NCBI RefSeq assembly: GCF_046156265.1
Contig: NZ_JAWDIR010000014.1
Location: 1 to 35,579 of the forward strand
DNA: 35,579 bases
Direction: 5' to 3'
Source: CAMDHY01 sp046156265
Lineage (GTDB): Bacteria > Pseudomonadota > Alphaproteobacteria > Rhizobiales > Segnochrobactraceae
Position 1 is the first letter of the stretch. The number at the start of each line of letters is the position of its first letter. The translations under genes were made by a program, and so were the position numbers. Below the pieces are notes generated by a model. The model saw only the letters and a list, made by a program, of their open reading frames with translations, searched no databases and was not told the DNA's origin. Shown piece after piece: positions 16,097 through 27,232 of this stretch.

Positions 16097-17350
16097 ATGG
16101 CCCGTCTCGTCATGAAGTTCGGCGGCACGTCCGTCGCCGATCTCGACCGCATCCGCAACGTCGCCGCGCACGTCAAGCGCGAGGTCGACGCCGGCAACGA
16201 GGTTGCCGTCGTCGTCTCGGCGATGGCGGGCGAGACGAACAAGCTCGTCGGCTGGTGCCGCGAGGCCTCGCTGCTGCACGATGCCCGCGAATACGACGCC
16301 GTGGTGTCTGCCGGCGAACAGGTGACGTCCGGGCTGCTCGCGATCGTGCTGCAGTCGATCGGCGTCAACGCCCGCTCCTGGCAGGGCTGGCAGGTGGCGA
16401 TCCTCACCGACGCCGCCCACGGCGCCGCCCGCATCACCGGCATTTCCTGCGAGCTCCTGAAGGAGCGCATCGCCCAGGGCCAGGTGGCCGTGGTCGCCGG
16501 CTTCCAGGGCATCGCCCCCGACAACCGCATCGCCACCCTCGGCCGCGGCGGCTCCGACACCAGCGCCGTGGCGCTCGCCGCCGCGATCGGCGCCGACCGC
16601 TGCGACATCTACACCGACGTCGACGGCGTCTACACCACCGACCCGCGCGTCGTGCCGCGCGCGCGCCGCCTCGCCCGCGTCTCCTACGAGGAGATGCTGG
16701 AGATGGCCTCGCAGGGCGCCAAGGTGCTGCAGGTCCGCTCGGTCGAGCTCGCCATGGTGCATGGCGTGCGCACGTTCGTCCGCTCGAGTTTCGACGACCC
16801 GAACGCCCCGCAGGTCGGCGAAGGTAACCTTCCCCCCGGGACGCTGATTTGCGGCGAGGAGGAGATCTTGGAGAATCAGGTCGTCACCGGCATCGCCTAC
16901 TCGAAGGACGAGGCGCAGATCTCGATCCGGCGCGTCGCCGACAAGCCGGGCGTCGCCGCCGCCGTGTTCGTGCCGCTCGCGGAAGCGAACATCAACGTCG
17001 ACATGATCGTGCAGAACGTCGCCGGCGACGGCCGCACGACCGACATCACCTTCACCGTGCCGGCGGCCGACTATGACCGCGCCCGCAAGGTGATCGAGAC
17101 CGCCCGCGAGGCGATCGGCTACGCCGAGATCGAAGGGGCGATCAACGTCGTCAAGGTGTCGGTGATCGGCATCGGCATGCGCAGCCACGCCGGCGTCGCC
17201 GCCGCCTGTTTCCGCGGCCTCGCCGAGCGCGGCATCAACATCCGCGCCATCACCACCTCCGAGATCAAGATCTCGGTGCTGATCGACGCGGCCTATGCCG
17301 AGCTTGCGGTGCGGACTTTGCATTCGCTATACGGGCTAGACGCGGCCTGA
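16097..17350 (+). CDS. lysC: Aspartate kinase
   Basis: Predicted protein of 417 residues, normal for a monofunctional aspartate kinase. It phosphorylates L-aspartate, the first step to lysine, threonine, methionine and diaminopimelate in the cytoplasm. The kinase domain starts with VMKFGGTSVAD (5-15) and includes the SAGEQVTSGLL, GRGGSDTSAVALAAA and YTDVDGVYTTDPR blocks. The C-terminal 155 residues hold two ACT domains (around 265-340 and 345-417: DKPGVAAAVF...NINVDMIVQN and GVAAACFRGLAERGINIRAITTSEIKISV), the usual site of feedback inhibition by lysine and/or threonine. No Shine-Dalgarno is obvious before the ATG. The gene is followed by ptsP. Confidence 0.95.
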   Translation: MARLVMKFGGTSVADLDRIRNVAAHVKREVDAGNEVAVVVSAMAGETNKLVGWCREASLLHDAREYDAVVSAGEQVTSGLLAIVLQSIGVNARSWQGWQVAILTDAAHGAARITGISCELLKERIAQGQVAVVAGFQGIAPDNRIATLGRGGSDTSAVALAAAIGADRCDIYTDVDGVYTTDPRVVPRARRLARVSYEEMLEMASQGAKVLQVRSVELAMVHGVRTFVRSSFDDPNAPQVGEGNLPPGTLICGEEEILENQVVTGIAYSKDEAQISIRRVADKPGVAAAVFVPLAEANINVDMIVQNVAGDGRTTDITFTVPAADYDRARKVIETAREAIGYAEIEGAINVVKVSVIGIGMRSHAGVAAACFRGLAERGINIRAITTSEIKISVLIDAAYAELAVRTLHSLYGLDAA

Positions 17351-17459
17351 CCGCGCACGCCCGCGCGGGCTGCGGGTCGCCGCGCGGCGCGGCCGCCGGC
17401 CGGTCGCCGGAAGGCCCGCGCCGATCCGCAACCGTCGAGCGCGGGAGATGAAGGGCGCG

Positions 17460-19724
17460 ATGCGTGGCTCACCAGCCGGACCGCGCCTGTTGTTGCGCCG
17501 CCTGCGCGAGGCGATGGCCGAGCCCATCGGCGCGCAGGAGCGGCTCGACAAGATCGTCGTCCTGATCGCCGCCAACATGGTGGCCGAGGTCTGCTCGGTC
17601 TACATCCTTCGCGCCGACGACGTCCTCGAGCTGTTCGCCACCGAAGGCCTCAACCGCAGCGCCGTCCACCAGACGACGTTGCGCGTCCGGGAAGGCCTCG
17701 TCGGCCTGATCGCCGCCGAGGCGATCGCGCTCAACCTCTCCGACGCCCGCTCGCACCCCGCCTTTGCCTACCGGCCGGAGACGGGCGAGGAGGTCTACAA
17801 CGGCTTCCTTGGCGTGCCGGTGCTGCGTGCCGGCCGCATCCTCGGCGTGCTGGTGGTGCAGAACCGCGCCCGCCGCACCTACAGCGAGGAAGAGGTCGAG
17901 GCGCTGCAGACGACGGCGATGGTGATCGCCGAAATGTTCGCCGCCGGCGGCTTCGAGACGATCGCCCGCCCGGGTGCGCCGCTCGACTTGCGCCGGCCGA
18001 TGCGCCTGCATGGCACCGTGCTGTCGGACGGTGTCGGCCTCGGCTACGTCGTGCTGCACGAGCCGCGCGTCGTCGTCACCGACCTCATCGGTGAGGACGT
18101 CGACCATGAGCTCGGCCGGCTCGCCACGTCCCTCGACAAGCTGCGCCTGTCGGTCGACGACATGCTCGCCCGCCGCGATGTCACCGACGGCGAGCACCGC
18201 GACGTGCTCGAGACCTACCGCATGTTCGCCCGCGACCGCGGCTGGGCGCGCAAGATGGAGGACGCGGTCCGCAACGGCCTGACCGCGGAAGCCGCGGTCG
18301 AGCGCGTGCAGTCCGACACCCGCGCCCGCATGCTGCGCTCCACCGACCCCTATCTGCGCGAGCGGCTGCACGACCTCGACGACCTCGCCAACCGCCTGCT
18401 GCGCGAGCTGATCGGCCGGCCACAGCTCGATGGCGCCGACAAGCTGCCGAAGGACGCCATCGTCGTCGCCCGCAACATGGGCGCGGCCGAGCTCCTCGAC
18501 TACGACCGCGACCGCCTGCGCGGGCTGGTGCTGGAGGAGGGCGGGCCGACCAGCCATGTCACCATCGTCGCCCGCGCCCTCGGCATCCCCGCCGTCGGCC
18601 AGGTCGCCGGCGCGGTGTCGCTGGTCGAGCGCGGCGACGCGGTGATCGTCGATGGCGAGGCCGGCGAGGTGCACTTCCGCCCGCCTTCCGACGTCGAGAC
18701 CGCCTATGGCGAGAAGGTGCGCTTCCGGGCGCGCCGGCAGGCGCAGTACCGGCGGCTGCGCTCAAAGCCTTCGGTGACGATCGACGGCCACGCCGTGACG
18801 CTGCAGCTCAATGCCGGCCTGCTCGTCGACATGCCGCATCTCGACGAATCGGCGGCGGCCGGCATCGGGCTGTTCCGCACCGAGCTCCTGTTCATGGTCG
18901 CCTCGCAGCTGCCGCGGGTGAACGAACAGGTGGCGATCTACCGGCGCGTCATGGACGCCGCCGGCGACCGCCCAGTGACGTTCCGCTCCCTCGACATCGG
19001 CGGCGACAAGATCCTGCCCTACCTGCGCTCCGTCGAGGAGGAAAACCCGGCGATGGGCTGGCGGGCGATCCGGCTCGGGCTCGACCGTCCGGCGCTGCTG
19101 CGCACCCAGATCCGCGCCCTCCTGCACGCCGCCGCCGGCCGCGACCTCCGGCTGATGTTCCCGATGGTGGCGTCGACGGCGGAGTTCCGCGCCGCCCGCT
19201 CGCTGGTCGATCGCGAACTCCGCCACCTGAAGCGCCACGCCCATCGCATCCCCGACTATGTCCGCCTCGGCGTCATGCTGGAGGTGCCGTCACTGCTGTT
19301 CGAGATCGACGAACTGCTTGGCGAGGTCGACTTCGTCTCGGTCGGCTCGAACGACCTCTTCCAGTTCATGACCGCGACCGACCGTGGCAACATCCGCGTC
19401 GCCGACCGTTATGATCCCCTGTCGCTGCCGTTCCTGAGGGCGCTGAAGCGCATCGTCGACCGCGCCGCGCTCGCCCACGTGCCGGTATCGCTGTGCGGCG
19501 AGATCGCCGGCCGGCCGCTGTCGGCGATGGCATTGATCGCGCTTGGCTACCGCACCATCTCCATGTCGCCGTCGGCGATCGGCCCGGTGAAGGAGATGCT
19601 GCGCGCCCTCGACGTCGGCCGGCTGCGGGCGCGGCTCTTGCCCCGCCTCGAGCCCGGGCGCTGGAACGGCGACCTCAGGGCCTTCCTCGCCGAATACGCC
19701 GCCGAGCACGACATTCCCGTCTGA
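17460..19724 (+). CDS. ptsP: Phosphoenolpyruvate-protein phosphotransferase of the nitrogen PTS (EI-Ntr)
   Basis: Predicted protein of 754 residues. An N-terminal GAF domain (about 28-165), absent from sugar-PTS enzyme I, marks it as PtsP. Then come the enzyme-I N domain (about 180-310), the swivelling phosphohistidine domain with GGPTSHVTIVAR (His366 accepts phosphate from PEP), and the PEP-binding TIM barrel (GIGLFRTELLFM; DIGGDKILPYL; VSVGSNDLFQF; VSLCGEIAG with the catalytic Cys679). It passes phosphate from PEP to NPr and then EIIA-Ntr, a regulatory relay for nitrogen, potassium and stress responses; the GAF domain of relatives senses glutamine. Start 17460 gives the rhizobial-type N-terminus MRG...GPR.LLRRLRE and has AAGGG just upstream; ATG 17448 is an alternative. 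It is in line with lysC and prfA. Confidence 0.93.
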   Translation: MRGSPAGPRLLLRRLREAMAEPIGAQERLDKIVVLIAANMVAEVCSVYILRADDVLELFATEGLNRSAVHQTTLRVREGLVGLIAAEAIALNLSDARSHPAFAYRPETGEEVYNGFLGVPVLRAGRILGVLVVQNRARRTYSEEEVEALQTTAMVIAEMFAAGGFETIARPGAPLDLRRPMRLHGTVLSDGVGLGYVVLHEPRVVVTDLIGEDVDHELGRLATSLDKLRLSVDDMLARRDVTDGEHRDVLETYRMFARDRGWARKMEDAVRNGLTAEAAVERVQSDTRARMLRSTDPYLRERLHDLDDLANRLLRELIGRPQLDGADKLPKDAIVVARNMGAAELLDYDRDRLRGLVLEEGGPTSHVTIVARALGIPAVGQVAGAVSLVERGDAVIVDGEAGEVHFRPPSDVETAYGEKVRFRARRQAQYRRLRSKPSVTIDGHAVTLQLNAGLLVDMPHLDESAAAGIGLFRTELLFMVASQLPRVNEQVAIYRRVMDAAGDRPVTFRSLDIGGDKILPYLRSVEEENPAMGWRAIRLGLDRPALLRTQIRALLHAAAGRDLRLMFPMVASTAEFRAARSLVDRELRHLKRHAHRIPDYVRLGVMLEVPSLLFEIDELLGEVDFVSVGSNDLFQFMTATDRGNIRVADRYDPLSLPFLRALKRIVDRAALAHVPVSLCGEIAGRPLSAMALIALGYRTISMSPSAIGPVKEMLRALDVGRLRARLLPRLEPGRWNGDLRAFLAEYAAEHDIPV

Positions 19725-19755
19725 GCCCGAGCCAGAACCCGGAACCCAGGCCTCC

Positions 19756-20850
19756 ATGCTGCCCACCGCCAAGCTCGACGGCATCCTGTCGCGATTCGAG
19801 GAGATCGAGGCGCACATGGCGGCCTCGCCCGAGCGCGACACCTATGTCCGCCTGACCCGGGAGTACGCCGAGCTCGAGCCGCTGGTCGCTTCGATCCGCC
19901 GTCTGCGCAGGGCCGAGCGCGAGGCGGCCGAGGTCGAGGAGCTGATCGCCGAGGCCGCCGGTGACGCCGAGATGGCGCGCGTCGCCGAGGGCGAGAAGGC
20001 CGCACTCGCCGAGGCCATCGAGGCCCTCGGCCACGAGATCCGCCTCGCGCTGCTGCCCAAGGACGAGGCCGACCGCAAGAGCGCCATCCTCGAGGTGCGC
20101 GCCGGTACCGGCGGCGACGAGGCAGCGCTGTTCGCCGGCGACCTCTTCCGCATGTACAGCCGCTATGCCGACCGTCGCGGCTGGAAGGTCGAGCTCCTGT
20201 CGGCGAGCGAGGGCGAGGCGGGCGGCTACAAGGAGGTGATCGCGGCGGTGAACGGCACCGACGTGTTCGCCCGCCTGAAGTTCGAATCCGGCGTCCACCG
20301 CGTCCAGCGCGTGCCCGACACCGAGGCGTCGGGCCGCATCCACACCTCGGCCGCCACCGTCGCCGTGCTGCCGGAGGCGGAGGACGTCGACGTCGACATC
20401 GCCGACGGCGACCTGCGCATCGATACCTTCCGCGCCTCCGGCTCCGGCGGCCAGCACGTCAACACCACCGATTCGGCCATCCGCATCACCCACCTGCCGA
20501 CCGGCATCGTTGTCGCCGTGCAGGACGAGCGCTCCCAGCACAAGAACCGCGCCAAGGCGATGACGCTCCTGCGCTCGCGCATCTACGACGCCGCCCGCGG
20601 CCGCCTCGACAACGAGCGCGCCGCCGCCCGCCGCGGCCAGGTCGGCTCCGGCGACCGCTCCGAGCGCATCCGCACCTACAATTTCCCGCAAGGCCGCGTC
20701 ACCGACCACCGCATCAACCTCACCCTCTACAAGCTGCCGGAGCTGATGGAGGGCGGCGGCGCCCTTGACGAGCTGATCGACGCGCTGCTCGCCACCCACC
20801 AGGCGGCGCTGCTCGCCGACCAGGACGGCGAGCGGAGCACGGCGGCGTGA
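19756..20850 (+). CDS. prfA: Peptide chain release factor 1
   Basis: Predicted protein of 364 residues, the standard RF1 length. It reads UAA and UAG in the ribosomal A site and triggers peptide release. The GGQ motif is Gly231-Gly232-Gln233 (SGSGGQHVNTTDSAIRITH); Gln233 is methylated by PrmC, which is encoded next. The region ASGRIHTSAATVAVLPE and the helical N-terminal domain are as in RF1, and the codon-recognition domain carries the PxT-like PDTEAS segment. Together with the RHIP-like C-terminal block (GRVTDHRINLTLYKL) this identifies RF1 over RF2; in addition no programmed frameshift is present. The stop overlaps the GTG of prmC. Confidence 0.95.
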   Translation: MLPTAKLDGILSRFEEIEAHMAASPERDTYVRLTREYAELEPLVASIRRLRRAEREAAEVEELIAEAAGDAEMARVAEGEKAALAEAIEALGHEIRLALLPKDEADRKSAILEVRAGTGGDEAALFAGDLFRMYSRYADRRGWKVELLSASEGEAGGYKEVIAAVNGTDVFARLKFESGVHRVQRVPDTEASGRIHTSAATVAVLPEAEDVDVDIADGDLRIDTFRASGSGGQHVNTTDSAIRITHLPTGIVVAVQDERSQHKNRAKAMTLLRSRIYDAARGRLDNERAAARRGQVGSGDRSERIRTYNFPQGRVTDHRINLTLYKLPELMEGGGALDELIDALLATHQAALLADQDGERSTAA

Positions 20851-21737
20851 GCGTACCCGCCGGCGATGCCTCGCCGGTCGCTCGCCCGGCGACCGCCGGC
20901 GCGCTCCTCGCCAACGCCCGAACCCGCCTGCGCGCCGCCGGCATCGACACCGCCGATCTCGACGCCCGCCTCCTCGTCGCGAGTCTGCTCGGCCTCTCGG
21001 CGGCGCGCCTGATCGTCGACGGCGACCGCGCGGTGGGGGAGGGGGAGGCCGAGCGCGTCTCCGCCGCCGTCTCCCGCCGCGCCGCCGGCGAGCCTGTGGG
21101 CCGCATCCTCGGCGAGCGCGAGTTCTGGGGGATCGCCTTCCGCCTCAATGAGGCGACGCTGGAGCCGCGCCCGGATTCGGAGACGATCGTGGAAGCGGCG
21201 CTGGCGGCCTGCGAGGGCCGCGACCGGCCGCTGCGCATCCTCGACCTCGGCACCGGCACCGGCTGCCTGCTCGTTGCCCTCCTCACGGAGTGGCCCGAAG
21301 CCAGCGGCATCGGCGTCGACCTGTCGCCCCGCGCTCTAGACGCCGCCCGCGCCAACGCCGAAGACGCCGGTGTCGGTGCGCGCGCGCTGTTCGTCCAGGC
21401 CGACCTCGGCCGCCCCGTCGCAGCCGGGCTCGACCTCGTCGTCTCCAACCCGCCCTACATCCCGAGCGGCGACATCGCCGGCCTCGACCGCGAGGTCCGC
21501 CTGCACGATCCGCGGCTCGCCTTGGACGGTGGCGCCGACGGGCTCGACCCCTATCGCCGGCTGCTGAACTGGGTCGGCGGGGCCTTGCGGCCGGGCGGGA
21601 CTGTGGTGCTGGAGGTGGCACCGGACGGAGCGGGCGCCGTCGCGGGTCTCGGCGAGGATGCCGGATTTTCGGTGCTCGAGGTGCGCGCTGACCTCGCCGG
21701 CAGGCCACGGGCGGTGGTCCTGCGGTGTGCAAATTAG
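20847..21737 (+). CDS. prmC: Release factor glutamine methyltransferase
   Basis: Predicted protein of 296 residues. PrmC methylates the GGQ glutamine of RF1 and RF2 with S-adenosylmethionine. It has the helical N-terminal substrate-binding domain (about 15-95), the SAM-binding LDLGTGTGCLLVALL motif (about 131-145), and the catalytic NPPYIPS motif (Asn201-Pro-Pro-Tyr204). The gene starts at GTG 20847, sharing 4 nt (GTGA) with the prfA stop, a classical coupling of enzyme and substrate genes. It is followed by a long gap before the DUF4167 gene. Confidence 0.93.
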   Translation: MSVPAGDASPVARPATAGALLANARTRLRAAGIDTADLDARLLVASLLGLSAARLIVDGDRAVGEGEAERVSAAVSRRAAGEPVGRILGEREFWGIAFRLNEATLEPRPDSETIVEAALAACEGRDRPLRILDLGTGTGCLLVALLTEWPEASGIGVDLSPRALDAARANAEDAGVGARALFVQADLGRPVAAGLDLVVSNPPYIPSGDIAGLDREVRLHDPRLALDGGADGLDPYRRLLNWVGGALRPGGTVVLEVAPDGAGAVAGLGEDAGFSVLEVRADLAGRPRAVVLRCAN

Positions 21738-22308
21738 TCCTTGGAATGCCAGAACGAAGCGGCTAACGTCCGCTCGCCGAAGCAAAGCGCGGAAGACTTG
21801 AGCCGCGGGGGCCGATTCGGGCAGATCAGCGACACAGCCTTGCAGGGCTACAGTCGGAACGCCTCGTCCTGGGCCGGACGGACGGTCGTTCGGAATGCCG
21901 CCTGCGAGCTGTCTGGACCGCGATCCGCTTTTCGGTCGCCGGAGGTGACGCTGGTTGGGGCCTTCGCCAGCCATCGCTCCTGGGGCTTCGCACACATCCG
22001 AGATTCGGGCCCGGCCGCCGCAGTGCAGCGGCGCCGGACACGAGAAGCGGTTCGACTGGGTTGGCCTCTGCCTTCCCGCCGCACCGCGGTGATCGACGGG
22101 ACAGGCGGACCGAACGATCGCTTCCACCATCGGGCTCGGCCGACGAGCGGTCGCGGTGCGCCAGGGGCGCAGTGCCACCATCATCGTCGGCGCCCGGCGA
22201 CGCGGCGCGAGCCGGCGTCGCAGCCGACAGGCCGAGGCACGCCCCGGCCGTCGTCTCCCGGACCGTCAGAAACCAACGCCAGCGCTGTCCGCAAAGAGAA
22301 GCAAACGG
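21738..22308. other. 571-bp intergenic region without a recognised gene
   Basis: Between prmC and the DUF4167 gene. Several frames stay open here on both strands, but none has a Shine-Dalgarno, a recognisable family or a composition like its neighbours. The stretch has more CGG/CGA-rich, low-constraint sequence than normal coding DNA. It may hold the promoter and a long leader of the DUF4167 gene, or the remnant of a decayed gene. I see no tRNA, terminator or long repeat in it. Confidence 0.4.
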
Positions 22309-23322
22309 ATGAGACCAAGTAGTTCGAACAAGCGCCTTCGCGGCAGGACCCGCAAGGGCCCGAACCCTCTGACGCGGTCCTTCGAGTCCAACGGGCCCGA
22401 TGTCAAAATCCGCGGCACAGCGATGCACATCGCCGAGAAGTACGTGCAGCTCGCGCGCGACGCGCAGGTCTCCGGCGACGGCGTCATGGCGGAGAACTAC
22501 TTCCAGCACGCGGAGCACTATTTCCGCATGATCGCGGCGGCGCAGCCGCAGCAGACCGGCCCCGGTCAGATGGGCTACGGCCGAGACGACGAGGGGGAGG
22601 AGGAGTACGAGGGCCGCGGCGAGTTCAACAACCGCCCTGAACCCTACGGCCAGCCGCAGCCCCAGCCCCAGCAGCAGCCCCACCGCGGCAACGGCATGCC
22701 CTACCAGGGCCACGAGCAGGGCGACCATCGCGGCTACGAGCAGCGCGACAACCGCGGCTACGAGGGCCGCGGCAACGACCAGCGCGGCAACGACCAGCGT
22801 ACCGATCAGCGCGGCGGCGAGCCGCGCTCCTACGAGGGTCGCCGTGACGAGGGTCGCACCTATGGCGACCAGCGTCCGCCGCGCGAGCCGCGCCCGCCCT
22901 ATGAGGGACAGCGCTCGCAGCACGAGCCGCGTCACGGTGGCGAGCAGCGCCGCTACGACCGGGCGCCGGCGCCGCAGAACGGCGGCGTCAACGGCCACGT
23001 TCCGGTAGCTCCCGCCCCCGTCGCCGCACCGCTCCCCGGCCTCGGCCCGCAGCCCGATCTCGAGCCTCCCGTCACGACGCAGCCGGCCCCGGTGCCCGTC
23101 GCGGCCGTGGCGGCCCCGGCCCCGGCACCGGCTCCCGAGCCGGCGATGGCCGACGCCGATGCCGGCGCGCCCGTCGCGGCGACCGAGGACGGCGCCCCCC
23201 GTCCCCGCCGTCGCAGCCGCGGCAGCCGCGGTCGCGGCCGCCGGGCGGACGGAACCACCGGCGAGGAGGGCGATGGCGCGCCCGCGCTTCCCTTCGCCGA
23301 GGACGGCGCCACCGAGGGCTGA
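22309..23322 (+). CDS. DUF4167 protein with Arg/Gly/Gln-rich disordered region
   Basis: Predicted protein of 337 residues. The first 80 residues are the DUF4167 domain: a basic RPSSSNKRLRGRTRKGPNPL tail, then LTRSFESNGPDVKIRGTAMHIAEKYVQLARDAQVSGDGVMAENYFQHAEHYFRMI, which is strongly conserved among Rhizobiales and helical at the end. Residues 85-225 are low-complexity, rich in Arg, Gly, Gln, Tyr, Asp and Glu with repeated RGYE/RGND/QRG units; 225-300 is Pro/Ala-rich; residues 300-325 hold a second basic patch (RPRRRSRGSRGRGRRA). The charge pattern suggests RNA binding or condensate-like behaviour, but the function of the family is not established to my knowledge. ATG 22309 has GAGAAG nearby and starts the conserved basic tail. 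A strong terminator follows the stop by 24 nt. Confidence 0.85.
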   Translation: MRPSSSNKRLRGRTRKGPNPLTRSFESNGPDVKIRGTAMHIAEKYVQLARDAQVSGDGVMAENYFQHAEHYFRMIAAAQPQQTGPGQMGYGRDDEGEEEYEGRGEFNNRPEPYGQPQPQPQQQPHRGNGMPYQGHEQGDHRGYEQRDNRGYEGRGNDQRGNDQRTDQRGGEPRSYEGRRDEGRTYGDQRPPREPRPPYEGQRSQHEPRHGGEQRRYDRAPAPQNGGVNGHVPVAPAPVAAPLPGLGPQPDLEPPVTTQPAPVPVAAVAAPAPAPAPEPAMADADAGAPVAATEDGAPRPRRRSRGSRGRGRRADGTTGEEGDGAPALPFAEDGATEG

Positions 23323-23346
23323 TCCGCCCCGACATCACATCGTGCG

Positions 23347-23371
23347 AAAAGGGGGCTTCGGCCCCCTTTTT
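23347..23371 (+). terminator. Intrinsic terminator of the DUF4167 gene
   Basis: AAAAGGGGGC, loop TTCG, GCCCCCTTTT, then one more T: a 10-bp perfect stem with a stable UUCG tetraloop that runs into a T-tract. It lies 24 nt after the DUF4167 stop and separates this gene from clpB. Confidence 0.9.
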
Positions 23372-23394
23372 GTTGCTCCTATGCAACACCATAT
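23366..23394 (+). promoter_or_regulatory. Possible heat-shock (RpoH-type) promoter for clpB
   Basis: CTTTTTG at 23366-23372 and CCATAT at 23389-23394 are 16 nt apart and loosely resemble the RpoH pattern CTTGAAA/CCCATAT. The first part overlaps the terminator stem. ClpB is usually RpoH-controlled, which is the main reason to list it. Confidence 0.2.
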
Positions 23395-23511
23395 CGCCGT
23401 CGGAGCCGGCCCGCATGGGCGGCTCCGCCGGTGGCCGCCATGCGGCACCGGAGGAACCGACGGCCGCGCAGGGCCCCAGCGAGGGCGGCGCGGCGGGAAG
23501 GAGACCGGTCC

Positions 23512-26115
<2,604 letters not shown>

Positions 26116-26135
26116 CCGGCACGGATGATGGAGTT

Positions 26136-26173
26136 GCTCCTCCCCCTCCCGGACTCGCGGGAGGGGGAGGAGC
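26136..26173. repeat. Long perfect hairpin downstream of clpB
   Basis: A perfect 16-bp inverted repeat (arms 26136-26151 and 26158-26173, left arm beginning GCTCCTCCCCC) around the 6-nt loop GACTCG, 21 nt after the clpB stop. It has no T-tract, so it is more like an extragenic palindromic repeat or an RNA-stabilising hairpin than a classical terminator. Confidence 0.8.
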
Positions 26174-26489
26174 TAGTCGAGAACGAGCGAGAAAGAACGG
26201 ACTAGGGGGGAGGCGTCCGCGTTCGCCCACTCGTCTCGGCTGCAGGGGGCCGCACGTCCGAGGACGGCGACGGCGTTTCTCCCAGTTGGCGCGCCTGTTT
26301 CGCAGCGCGATTATCGATTGCGGTATTACCGTAACCCGGTCTAGACCTGAGCCCAGAGTTCAGGCGCCGACACTTCGAGTCAAGCGCCCAATTTCGAAAT
26401 TGCCGCACGTTTTCGCGACCCGTCCTCATCTGGACGTGCGTGCTAAATGTGCCTACCAGTCTCAAGAGCATTCAGGGGACGAACGGCGG
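26174..26489. other. Intergenic region before the GntR gene
   Basis: About 316 bases with lower GC than the genes on either side. It contains short palindromes such as GGTATTACC (about 26320) and ATTTCGAAAT (about 26391), which could be regulator sites, perhaps for the GntR protein itself. No coding frame has family-like sequence. Confidence 0.35.
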
Positions 26490-27218
26490 ATGGGCCGGCG
26501 GGGCGGGGATTGGGGCAGGGAGCGTCGGACCGTCGAGTTCGATGGCGAATTGGAGCCGTCGGACGCAACGCTGACCGAGCGTGCCTACCGTGAAATCCGC
26601 CGCGACATCCGTGATGGCACCCTGGAACCCGGCGTGGCACTGCGCCTGGCGGCGCTGCGGGAACGGTTCGGTGTCGGCTTCACGCCACTGCGCGAGGCGA
26701 TGATGCGCCTCGTCACCGAGCGCTTCGTCCTCGTCTCAGGCCAGAAGGGCTTCCGCGTCGCGCCCGCCACGCGCGAGGACTTCGAGGATCTCATCGAGAC
26801 GCGCGTCCGTCTCGAGCTGCTGCTGGTGCCGGAGGCGATCGCCCGTGGCGACGACCACTGGGAAGCCTCGGTGCTGGCGACTTTCCACATGCTGTCGCGC
26901 CGCCCGGCGATCGACCCGCAGACCGGCCTGCTGACGCCGGGCTGGGCCTCCGCCCACGAGCAATTCCACCGCGCCCTCGTGGAAGCGGCCACGAGCGTCC
27001 GCATGAAGTGGATCTGGCTCTGGCTGTTCGAACACTCGGAGCGCTACAAGGCGCTTCTGGCGCGGGCCGGGGGGATTGCCGGCGACGACCGGGCGGCGCA
27101 CGAGCGCCTGCTGCACGCGGCGCTGGCCCGCGATGTCGCAGCGGCCGCAGACGCCTGCCGCGACCACGCGGCGGTGTTCCAGGCGCGCGTGCGAGAGACC
27201 CTCTGGCCGAACGGCTGA
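26490..27218 (+). CDS. GntR-family transcriptional regulator (FCD/FadR subfamily)
   Basis: Predicted protein of 242 residues. Residues 28-92 are the winged helix: LTERAYREIRRDIRDGTLEPGVALRLAALRERFGVGFTPLREAMMRL...ERFVLVSGQKGFRVAP, with the TPLREAMMRL recognition helix typical of GntR. Residues 97-235 are the helical FCD ligand-binding domain (DFEDLIETRVRLELLLVPEAI; HEQFHRALVEAA; HERLLHAALARDVAAAADACRDH), in which a His/Asp set often binds a metal and a carboxylate ligand. The ligand and target genes are unknown. ATG 26490 has AGGGGA 10-11 nt upstream; the frame is open further upstream. It converges on the DUF1194 gene with a 14-nt gap. Confidence 0.85.
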   Translation: MGRRGGDWGRERRTVEFDGELEPSDATLTERAYREIRRDIRDGTLEPGVALRLAALRERFGVGFTPLREAMMRLVTERFVLVSGQKGFRVAPATREDFEDLIETRVRLELLLVPEAIARGDDHWEASVLATFHMLSRRPAIDPQTGLLTPGWASAHEQFHRALVEAATSVRMKWIWLWLFEHSERYKALLARAGGIAGDDRAAHERLLHAALARDVAAAADACRDHAAVFQARVRETLWPNG

Positions 27219-27232
27219 CCGGGCCGCCCTTC

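Noticed and set aside
20280..20530. Possible programmed frameshift as in RF2 genes
   Set aside because: The reading frame is continuous and the protein is RF1, which has no such frameshift.
21741..22322. 193-codon frame in the prmC-DUF4167 gap
   Set aside because: No ribosome binding site, no recognisable domain and overlap with the DUF4167 start; kept only as an unexplained intergenic region.
22700..22960. Repeated units that could suggest a CRISPR or tandem DNA repeat
   Set aside because: They are codon-level repeats encoding RGYE/QRGND-like low-complexity protein within the DUF4167 gene, with irregular spacing. No CRISPR array is present in the window.
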